Shown here in pieces: positions 44,119 to 50,491 of a stretch of 50,491 bases of DNA. The stretch is from Bacilli bacterium (GTDB lineage Bacteria; Bacillota_I; Bacilli_A; RFN20; CAG-826), in the NCBI GenBank assembly GCA_028705995.1, contig JAQWCH010000007.1, positions 1 through 50,491 of the forward strand, given 5' to 3'. Each line of letters opens with the position of its first letter. Position 1 is the first letter of the stretch. The notes beneath the pieces are model-generated. The model was not told where the DNA came from. It worked only from the letters and a program-made list of their open reading frames with translations, and made no database searches. A program made the position numbers and the translations under genes.

Positions 44119-45453
44119 TTAAAATCCCATTCCTGGTGGCATCATGCCACCTTTTTTCATTTTTTGAAATTGTTTCATGCTTTCCTTCATCTGTTCCCAT
44201 TTTTTGATTACGCGATTAATATCTGCATTAGTTTTGCCTGAACCTTTAGCAATTCTTACTTTACGTGAATTTTTTAAAATTAAAGGATTGGCGCGTTCCT
44301 CAGGTGTCATTGAATTAACAATAACTTGAATATTTTTAATCTCTGCTTCCGCTTTTTCCATTTGCTCATCACTAATTTTAGGCATACCTGGAATTAGTTT
44401 CGTGAGGCCTTTTATACTACCCAACTTTTGCACTTGCTTCAAAGAAGAAATTAAATCATTTAAATCAAAATGCCCATCTAGCATGCGTTGTGTCGTCTTT
44501 TTAGCGGCTTTTTCATCAATGTTTTCTTGTGCTTTTTCAATTAGAGTAAGCACATCACCCATACCTAAAATGCGGTCTGCCATCCGGTCTGGATAGAACG
44601 GATCAAGATCGGTTAATTTTTCTCCAACACCGGCAAATTTAATCGGAATATTAGTTAAATGTCGGATTGATAGCGCCGCCCCGCCACGCGCATCACCATC
44701 AAGCTTGGACATGATGACACCAGTTAAACTTAAATCTTGATGGAAGGCTTTGGCCGTATTCACAGCATCTTGTCCACTAGCGGCATCAACGAGTAAAAGT
44801 GTTTCTTGCGGGTCGAGCACCTTTTGCATATCTTGTAGTTCAACCATTAGTGGTTGATCAATATGTAAACGGCCAGCTGTATCGACAATCAGGACATCAA
44901 AAGCCTCAATGCTTGCGCGTTCTCTCGCCTTTTTCGCAATTTCAACTGGTTTAACATTTGTTCCCAAATTAACAAGTGGGACGTCAATCTGGCTAGCAAT
45001 TTGCGCAAGTTGATCAATCGCGGCCGGGCGATAAATATCAGCAGCAGCAAGCAGCACTTTCTTATTAAGTTTATGCTTCATTAACAGCGCTAATTTGCCC
45101 GCAGTTGTGGTTTTTCCTGAACCTTGTAGACCAACAAGCATAATAATTGTCGGACGTCCATTTTGGTAATTAATTTCTGTCGCATTCGCACCAAGCAATT
45201 CGACTAGTTCATCATGGACAATTTTCACAACCATTTGTGATGGGTTTAATTTCGATAAGACTTCTTCTCCAAGTGCTTGGGCTTGAACTTTCGCAATAAA
45301 TTCGCGTACAACTTTAAAATTAACGTCGGCTTCGAGTAAAGCGAGCTGAATTTCTTTTAAAACCGCCGTCATATTTGCTTCGGTCAACCGTGATTGACCA
45401 CGCAACTTTTTGAAAATGCCTTGTAAACGTTCGGACAATGATTCAAACGCCAT
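44119..45453 (-). CDS. ffh: Signal recognition particle protein Ffh
   Basis: A 444-residue SRP54 GTPase that binds signal peptides and SRP RNA and brings ribosomes to FtsY. The N domain (about 1-90) is followed by the G domain: GLQGSGKTTTAGKLA, AADIYRPAAIDQL, DTAGRLHID and SKLDGDARGGAALSI. The methionine-rich M domain (about 300-444) ends with MKKGGMMPPGMGF. It starts at the base after the ylxM stop codon. Confidence 0.98.
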   Translation of the reverse strand: MAFESLSERLQGIFKKLRGQSRLTEANMTAVLKEIQLALLEADVNFKVVREFIAKVQAQALGEEVLSKLNPSQMVVKIVHDELVELLGANATEINYQNGRPTIIMLVGLQGSGKTTTAGKLALLMKHKLNKKVLLAAADIYRPAAIDQLAQIASQIDVPLVNLGTNVKPVEIAKKARERASIEAFDVLIVDTAGRLHIDQPLMVELQDMQKVLDPQETLLLVDAASGQDAVNTAKAFHQDLSLTGVIMSKLDGDARGGAALSIRHLTNIPIKFAGVGEKLTDLDPFYPDRMADRILGMGDVLTLIEKAQENIDEKAAKKTTQRMLDGHFDLNDLISSLKQVQKLGSIKGLTKLIPGMPKISDEQMEKAEAEIKNIQVIVNSMTPEERANPLILKNSRKVRIAKGSGKTNADINRVIKKWEQMKESMKQFQKMKKGGMMPPGMGF

Positions 45454-45771
45454 TTAGAGCACCTCCCAGAGTTTTAAAAGTAGTTCTTTTGTATTTTTAT
45501 CTGTTGTTAAAAGCAATTGGTTATAAATTTCTTTTGCACGATCTTTTCTTGTAAGTAACCCCATTTTACTTTCATACTCATTGAGCTTTAGCTTAACAAT
45601 TGAAAGAGCATCGCTGACGGCTGCACGTGATATTTGCCGATTTTCACTAATTTCAGATAACGAAAGATTCAAACGATAATAATCGCCGGCAATCGCCTGT
45701 TGTGCTTCGGTCAGGAGCACACCATAAATATCGAGTAATTGGTTATATAAATAAAAATCCGCAATTTGCAT
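45454..45771 (-). CDS. ylxM: YlxM/p13 family helix-turn-helix protein
   Basis: A 105-residue small protein of the UPF0122 family, usually encoded just before ffh. It has a sigma-70 region 4-like helix-turn-helix (LSLSEISENRQISRAAVSDA) and a helical C-terminus. In streptococci YlxM is reported to bind SRP components and modulate their GTPase activity. The stop abuts the ffh ATG, so they are coupled. Confidence 0.93.
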   Translation of the reverse strand: MQIADFYLYNQLLDIYGVLLTEAQQAIAGDYYRLNLSLSEISENRQISRAAVSDALSIVKLKLNEYESKMGLLTRKDRAKEIYNQLLLTTDKNTKELLLKLWEVL

Positions 45772-45783
45772 CTTTAATCATCC

Positions 45784-46038
45784 TTATAAATACACGAAAA
45801 TAATGTTAATTATCATGAAAACAACAAAGCGAATCGCAAAATCGCGATGGAACCGCGGGTTACGAAAAATCCCACCTGGGCGCCGCCGATAACTAATATA
45901 ACTAAAAATGAAGGCAATTAATAATGTCGAAACAATGGTTGCTAAATAAAGCGGTAATCCGGTCAATGCAAATGCAATTGTAATTACGTAATCGACAACC
46001 ATAATGATTAACATTGAAATAATAAACGATAAAAACAT
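45784..46038 (-). CDS. Small membrane protein of unknown function in the SRP operon
   Basis: I do not recognise this 84-residue protein. It has three hydrophobic helices (roughly residues 1-18, 21-47 and 68-84) and a basic loop with YRRRPGGIFRNPRFHRD between the second and third. An ATG at 46050 lies directly behind AGGAG with no spacing, so the ATG at 46038, 12 bases after it, is preferred; the start remains uncertain. It lies between ftsY and ylxM with almost no gaps and must be co-expressed with the signal recognition machinery. A role in membrane insertion is only a guess from context. Confidence 0.78.
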   Translation of the reverse strand: MFLSFIISMLIIMVVDYVITIAFALTGLPLYLATIVSTLLIAFIFSYISYRRRPGGIFRNPRFHRDFAIRFVVFMIINIIFVYL

Positions 46039-46039
46039 A

Positions 46040-47020
46040 CTATTTTTCATCTCCTAAACAAAGTCCATATAAATATTGATCCAAGTCAAATTCTTGCAAA
46101 TCATCCATTTTTTCGCCAAGACCAATAAAGCGAACTGGAACACCGATTTCATCGCGGATCGCTAAAATGATACCACCTTTCGCGGTTCCGTCCATCTTTG
46201 TGATTACAATTCCAGTAAGACCGGTAGCTTCAGCAAAGGCTTTGGCTTGAAGCACACCATTTTGACCGGTTGTCGCATCAATGATCAAAAACACTTCATG
46301 TGGTGCATCATCGACTTCACGCGCTATTACACGCCGCATTTTACTGAGTTCAGCCATCAAGTTAGTTTTTGTTTGTAATCTTCCTGCTGTATCAACAATC
46401 ACTAGATCAACACCTAATTCTTTGGCTTTTTGCATACCATCATAAGCTACCGATGAGGGGTCACTTCCCATTGCTCCTACTACAATTGGAATATCCAGTC
46501 GCTTCGCCCAAACTTCAAGTTGAGCAGTTGCTCCCGCTCGAAACGTATCACCAGCGACAAGTAAAACCTTTTTATTTTGATCGAGATATCTTTTTGCAAG
46601 TTTAGCAATTGTTGTTGTTTTTCCAACACCATTTACACCAACAACCAATAAAACAGTTGGCTTTTGCTGCTGAAATTGAATTTCATTAATAATATTTGCG
46701 CCGCTTTTTGCGTAACTCACAAACATCTTATCAACAATAATTTCGTTAATGTCCGTCGGCGCATCCTTGTTAGTAAGGCGAGCTTCTTTTCTTGTTTCTT
46801 CAATGATTTCAAACGTCAAACTAACACCGACATCAGCTTCGATAAGAATCTCTGTGAGTTCCTCAAAATAAGCTTCATTCACTTTTTGATACCGATTAGA
46901 AAGTAATTTTAAACGATTAGCAAAATTATGCCGTGACTTTGCTAAACCGGCAACATATTTATCTTTTGGTGCTTGTGATTTGCCCCCGAATTTATCTTTT
47001 AAAAACTTTATTAGCCCCAT
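46040..47020 (-). CDS. ftsY: Signal recognition particle receptor FtsY
   Basis: A 326-residue SRP GTPase that docks the SRP-ribosome complex at the membrane. A short amphipathic, basic N-terminus ([14 protein letters not shown]) replaces the long acidic A domain of enterobacteria. NG-domain motifs are [55 protein letters not shown] and a final [15 protein letters not shown]. It starts two bases after the rnc stop; the smc gene found here in Bacillus is missing. Confidence 0.98.
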   Translation of the reverse strand: MGLIKFLKDKFGGKSQAPKDKYVAGLAKSRHNFANRLKLLSNRYQKVNEAYFEELTEILIEADVGVSLTFEIIEETRKEARLTNKDAPTDINEIIVDKMFVSYAKSGANIINEIQFQQQKPTVLLVVGVNGVGKTTTIAKLAKRYLDQNKKVLLVAGDTFRAGATAQLEVWAKRLDIPIVVGAMGSDPSSVAYDGMQKAKELGVDLVIVDTAGRLQTKTNLMAELSKMRRVIAREVDDAPHEVFLIIDATTGQNGVLQAKAFAEATGLTGIVITKMDGTAKGGIILAIRDEIGVPVRFIGLGEKMDDLQEFDLDQYLYGLCLGDEK

Positions 47021-47022
47021 TA

Positions 47023-47706
47023 TTAGCTAGCCTTTTTTTGTAGTGCTTCTTTTGCCGCCATTTGTTCGGCTTGTTGTTTTGTTTTGCCGCTTCCATGACC
47101 GAGTACAAGTTCATTAAATCGCACCTCAACAGTAAAGAGGCGATCGTGGGCCGGACCTTCTGTTTTGGCCAATACATATTCAACGGCTTGTTGCTCTTCG
47201 GCTTGCATCGCTTCCTGTAATTGGCTTTTGTAATCCGTTAATGTTTCGACATCAATGTTTTTCACAGAATCAGTAAAAATACTTTCCAAGAGTTCAATTG
47301 TAAATGCTAATCCTTGATCAAGATATACTGCACCAAAAAAGGCCTCAAATACATCTTCTAAAATACGGTCACTAATCGCGAGATTAACACTACCAAGCGA
47401 ATGACCAACTCGGACATAGTGATCAAATTGATATTTACGCGCCAAATAAGCGAGATTTTTGCTTTGAACAAGTTTTGAACGTGTTTTTGTCATTAATCCT
47501 GGACTCATGGTCGGATGAAAACGATAAGTAAGTTCGGCGACCACAAAACCAATAACAGCATCACCCATAAACTCTAAACGCTCATAATCGTGATGAATGG
47601 TATTAGCGTCATTGTTAAATGAAGAATGCGTAAATGCGAGTTGATAGGCAGTTTCATTATTTGTGTTGATTTGAAACCTTGCCAGTAAATGTTGTAGATT
47701 AGGCAT
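47023..47706 (-). CDS. rnc: Ribonuclease III
   Basis: A 227-residue double-strand-specific endoribonuclease that processes rRNA precursors. The nuclease domain has the signature ERLEFMGDAVIGFVVAE and DVFEAFFGAVYLDQG with the catalytic acidic residues. The C-terminal double-stranded RNA-binding domain (about 155-225) has DYKSQLQEAMQA and the final GSGKTKQQAEQMAAKEAL. The start at 47706 has AAGGG upstream and overlaps the plsX stop by eight bases. Confidence 0.97.
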   Translation of the reverse strand: MPNLQHLLARFQINTNNETAYQLAFTHSSFNNDANTIHHDYERLEFMGDAVIGFVVAELTYRFHPTMSPGLMTKTRSKLVQSKNLAYLARKYQFDHYVRVGHSLGSVNLAISDRILEDVFEAFFGAVYLDQGLAFTIELLESIFTDSVKNIDVETLTDYKSQLQEAMQAEEQQAVEYVLAKTEGPAHDRLFTVEVRFNELVLGHGSGKTKQQAEQMAAKEALQKKAS

Positions 47707-48679
47707 CTTGTTTAAACCCTTCAATCATTAGTGCGACAACGTTTTTCTCAGCCATTTTATATCCGACTTCAATCGCTGACATAAATCCATAAGCATCGCT
47801 ATTCCCGTGAGCCTTAATCGCTACACCATTAATACCTAATAGCATCGCTCCGCCAGTGGATTTATAATCCATTGTTTCCCGCATCTCTTTGAACCCTTTG
47901 TTAGCAAAAATATAACCGATTTTAGAAAAAACATTACGTTTGAATGCCTTTTTAATCATTTCGGACATCATTTTGGCGATGCCTTCCGTTGTTTTAAGAA
48001 AAATATTGCCCGCAAATCCGCCTGTGACCAAGACATCAACTTGACCTTCCAATGCTTCGCGGCCTTCAATATTTCCCATAAATTGAGGAAAGTTTGTTTC
48101 ACGTAAAATATGGTTAGCTTCCTTTATTTCTGGGGTACCTTTTTCGTCTTCAGCACCATTTGCTAATAAATATGTTTTTGGTTCATCAACACCAAAAACT
48201 TTTTGTGCATAGATGCGGCCCATTTTGGCAAATTGAACAATTTGTGATGATGTGTTTTCGTTCGAAGCACCTATATCAAGCACGGCAACTTTTTTACCTT
48301 TGATTTTTGTTGGAAATGGAGCAATAATTGCTGCCCGCTCCACACCCGGAATTAGTTTTAATTTAATCGTTAAAGCAGTTAGAAAACCACCAGTTGATCC
48401 GGCGCCAACAATCGCATCGGCTTTTTCATTAATCATTGTCGTAATCGAGGTCATGACTGAAGAGTTCTTCGCGCGTAAAACGTCCATGGCTCCAGCTGTC
48501 ATTGGTAATACTTCTGGGGCATCAATGATATAAGCAACACCATTTAATGGTTGAAGTTCACTTGCCCGACCAACACAAAAAAGTTCAACATCTGGATGAT
48601 TTTTATGAAAAGCCAAAACGCCAGCGACTGTTGCTACACTACCTTGATCGGCGCCCATCATATCTATAACAATTTTCAT
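47699..48679 (-). CDS. plsX: Phosphate acyltransferase PlsX
   Basis: A 326-residue enzyme that turns acyl-carrier protein thioesters into acyl phosphate for glycerolipid synthesis. IVIDMMGADQG, SVMTSITTMINEKADAIVGA, GSTGGFLTAL, DIGASNENTSSQIVQFA and VTGGFAGNIFLKTTEGIAK are characteristic. CGAGG lies about eight bases before the ATG. In Bacillus it is followed by fabD-fabG-acpP; here rnc follows with an overlap. Confidence 0.97.
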   Translation of the reverse strand: MKIVIDMMGADQGSVATVAGVLAFHKNHPDVELFCVGRASELQPLNGVAYIIDAPEVLPMTAGAMDVLRAKNSSVMTSITTMINEKADAIVGAGSTGGFLTALTIKLKLIPGVERAAIIAPFPTKIKGKKVAVLDIGASNENTSSQIVQFAKMGRIYAQKVFGVDEPKTYLLANGAEDEKGTPEIKEANHILRETNFPQFMGNIEGREALEGQVDVLVTGGFAGNIFLKTTEGIAKMMSEMIKKAFKRNVFSKIGYIFANKGFKEMRETMDYKSTGGAMLLGINGVAIKAHGNSDAYGFMSAIEVGYKMAEKNVVALMIEGFKQDA

Positions 48680-48703
48680 AAATGTTACCTCGTGTTTGTG
48701 TAT

Positions 48704-48712
48704 ATTTTACCA
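48704..48712 (-). promoter_or_regulatory. Extended -10 promoter of plsX
   Basis: TGGTAAAAT on the minus strand (hexamer 48709-48704) lies 25 bases before the plsX ATG, in the gap after the terminator of the preceding nuclease gene. The -35 is weak. Confidence 0.4.
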
Positions 48713-48721
48713 TAAGAAAAG

Positions 48722-48756
48722 GGTGATAAAAAGATAAAGGCCCTTCGGGACCTTCT
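48722..48756 (-). terminator. Rho-independent terminator of the second nuclease gene
   Basis: On the minus strand AAGGTCC and GGGCCTT form a 7-position stem with one mismatch around the stable CGAA loop, followed by TATCTTTTTATC. Confidence 0.65.
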
Positions 48757-48777
48757 AAACTTTATGGATGATTATAT

Positions 48778-50491
48778 TTATGCTTCACTACTTTTTTTGC
48801 TGAAACTATAGAAAAGGAAACCAAACAATATAAAGCCCGCAATTATAATAATATAATTTTCAAATTCAGCCGTAAAATAATCATTTGGCGTTTGTCTTGC
48901 GTTTAATATATTCCCTGCCCCATCATCGATAAACGCCACTAAAGAATACTTATTAATCAAGTACTCATATCTTGCTTTTGCCGCCAGTATATATTCATTG
49001 GTCGAATTATAATAAAATGCATACTTAGTTTCCGCGCTCATATAGGAATATTCTACTTGCAAATAACTCCAAGGCGAATCTCCGCCATTGAGCACACTGC
49101 AATAGGGCGCAGTTTCATCAAGAAGAAAATGAGCATAGGCAAGCGCTTGATCCAGGTGATATTTTTCAGAATCTATGCTTGTACCAATGAATGTGTGTAA
49201 TCCAATATCGCTTGTGGTATCATTTGCGTATACTTCCCACTCACTCCAAGTAAACACCGTATTTGGCTCACTAACAGTTTCTGTTCTACGTAATGTTTTA
49301 TCAACAGTTGAACCTGCTCCATTACTCGCTGTTCCAGTCCATGCCGAACCTGGATCACTACCAATCACACCAATTAAATCAATTAAGATATCATTTTTAT
49401 ATAAACCAATCGCGTCATCACCGTTAAAGTTAGTAACGCCACTTGTGATATCTGATTGTGATGTTATGTCCACCAAATCAGCACTGCTATAACTAATTAC
49501 ATAAACATCATTATTTTGAATGTTTCCAGTTAAATTTAGCGTTGTTACTGGAGAAGTCGCTCCATTTGAAAATAAATGTACTGAATAACTCGTTAATGAT
49601 TTCTCTTCACCTGTACCATTATAGATTTCAAGCGCTTTGTTATAACTACTACCCTCAATATATTCCGAAAAAAATAAATCATTTGTTGTTGCAATGGGTT
49701 GGCTTGCGTTTAAATTAGTCACAGTTAATGTAAACGATGTCGATAATGATTTATGTGTAACATTAATTAAATTCGCACCAAGATTTTTTGTATCATAAAC
49801 ACCAAAAGACAAATCAGCATTGGCCACATTTTCAGTAAATGTCCCATTTGCTGTTGTATATGAAAAACTACCGCTAATGATTGAATTATCAAATTCAGCG
49901 TTGTAAGCAATTGTTGCATTCGCTGGTGACAATGTTAAATTTTCTTTTGCGCCAACAAAAACATTAAAAGTTGTTGTTAGAGCGTCGACTGTGACAGTAA
50001 CAACATTAACACCAACAGTATTCAAAACAAGTGACGAACTGCCATTGATTGTTAGTGTATAATTCGCTACCGTAACTATGTTGTTATCGCTCTGCGTGCC
50101 AGTTATTACCAATCCAGTTGGGTCTAATGTCGCACCAACATAATAATCGACTTTACTTGGATTATTAGTTACACTAATACTTACTAAATCAGTTGGATCT
50201 ACTACGCCTAGACCAACTGATGATGATTCAGGGGCAACTGATGCTCCACTACCAGAATAACTAGTATCATATGCGATGCGCGCCCATTCTGGATGATCAA
50301 TAAACGGATTGCGATTTAATTGATAGTTATTAAAGATTAGATTATTTCGGCGAATTTCATATTCATCAACTGGATCAAGTTCGTTCCATAAAAGCAACGT
50401 TTCTAAATCACCCGCTAAGCCGGATTGTGTATTAGATGCGACGATTGCGCTTGGTGAACCATTAACTAATTCAAGTTTGGGATGTAAGACA
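48778..50491 (-). CDS. Secreted endonuclease I/lamin-tail protein, 3' part (second paralogue)
   Basis: The reading frame is open to the window edge, so the 5' end with signal peptide and catalytic motif is missing. The visible 570 residues begin with VLHPKLELVNGS and the end of the endonuclease I domain (DEYEIRRNNLIFNNYQLNRN, then PFIDHPEW), aligned with the same region of the protein at 12404-15022. Two immunoglobulin-like repeats, a lamin tail domain (LFFSEYIEGSSYNKALEIYN), a helical domain with AAKARYEYLINKYS, and a C-terminal membrane helix with a basic tail follow in the same order as in the paralogue. It should be a membrane-tethered extracellular nuclease. The domain call rests partly on the paralogue since the NREH motif lies outside the window. 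Confidence 0.87.
   Translation of the reverse strand, partial: VLHPKLELVNGSPSAIVASNTQSGLAGDLETLLLWNELDPVDEYEIRRNNLIFNNYQLNRNPFIDHPEWARIAYDTSYSGSGASVAPESSSVGLGVVDPTDLVSISVTNNPSKVDYYVGATLDPTGLVITGTQSDNNIVTVANYTLTINGSSSLVLNTVGVNVVTVTVDALTTTFNVFVGAKENLTLSPANATIAYNAEFDNSIISGSFSYTTANGTFTENVANADLSFGVYDTKNLGANLINVTHKSLSTSFTLTVTNLNASQPIATTNDLFFSEYIEGSSYNKALEIYNGTGEEKSLTSYSVHLFSNGATSPVTTLNLTGNIQNNDVYVISYSSADLVDITSQSDITSGVTNFNGDDAIGLYKNDILIDLIGVIGSDPGSAWTGTASNGAGSTVDKTLRRTETVSEPNTVFTWSEWEVYANDTTSDIGLHTFIGTSIDSEKYHLDQALAYAHFLLDETAPYCSVLNGGDSPWSYLQVEYSYMSAETKYAFYYNSTNEYILAAKARYEYLINKYSLVAFIDDGAGNILNARQTPNDYFTAEFENYIIIIAGFILFGFLFYSFSKKSSEA

Overview
This window is chromosomal DNA from a low-to-moderate GC member of the Bacillota, using the standard genetic code (TGA serves as a stop, for example at the end of the agmatinase, rimM and trmD genes). 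The order plsX-rnc-ftsY-ylxM-ffh, rpsP-khpA-rimM-trmD, rplS-rbgA-rnhB-dprA-topA-trmFO-xerC, rpsB-tsf-pyrH-frr-uppS-cdsA-dxr-rseP-polC is the classical Bacillus-type order, but with losses (no fabD/fabG/acpP, smc, proS, hslVU or codY at their usual places). Together with two large secreted endonuclease I/lamin-tail proteins, this suggests a lineage on the Erysipelotrichia/Mollicutes side of the phylum (for example Izemoplasmatales- or Acholeplasma-like). That placement is inference; the window has no rRNA.

Positions 1-11.9 kb are an accessory and metabolic region. They hold an out-of-frame junction of a glutamate dehydrogenase gene with a phosphoglycerate dehydrogenase gene, a ZIP metal transporter, cardiolipin synthase, an agmatinase overlapping a double-domain pyruvoyl decarboxylase (SpeD-like), methylglyoxal synthase, a membrane diguanylate cyclase, a CotH-type lipoprotein, a thiol peroxidase of the glutathione peroxidase family, free-methionine sulfoxide reductase and a family 2 glycoside hydrolase.

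Positions 12-19.9 kb carry the first secreted nuclease, a glycosyltransferase/acyltransferase pair likely acting on membrane glycolipids, a UPF0316 membrane protein and a membrane-bound XRE regulator with a putative channel protein. Five single tRNA genes (Arg-CCG, Leu-CAG, Ala-GGC, Arg-CCT, Pro-CGG) are scattered over the first 20 kb.

Positions 19.9-48.7 kb are the housekeeping region, nearly all on the minus strand: replication (polC, topA), translation (rpsB, tsf, frr, rplS, rpsP), RNA modification and processing (trmFO, rimM, trmD, rnc, rnhB), protein export (ffh, ftsY, ylxM, lepB), isoprenoid and phospholipid synthesis (dxr, uppS, cdsA, plsX) and DNA processing (dprA, xerC). Genes overlap by a few bases in many places, and rho-independent terminators separate the transcription units. 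The block rpsP-khpA-rimM-trmD, with uppP appended, lies inverted on the plus strand between fruK and ffh.

The last 1.7 kb hold the 3' part of a second secreted nuclease paralogous to the first. The most interesting unit is the agmatinase/double-SpeD operon at 3.6-5.3 kb, which may make putrescine from arginine by an unusual decarboxylase.
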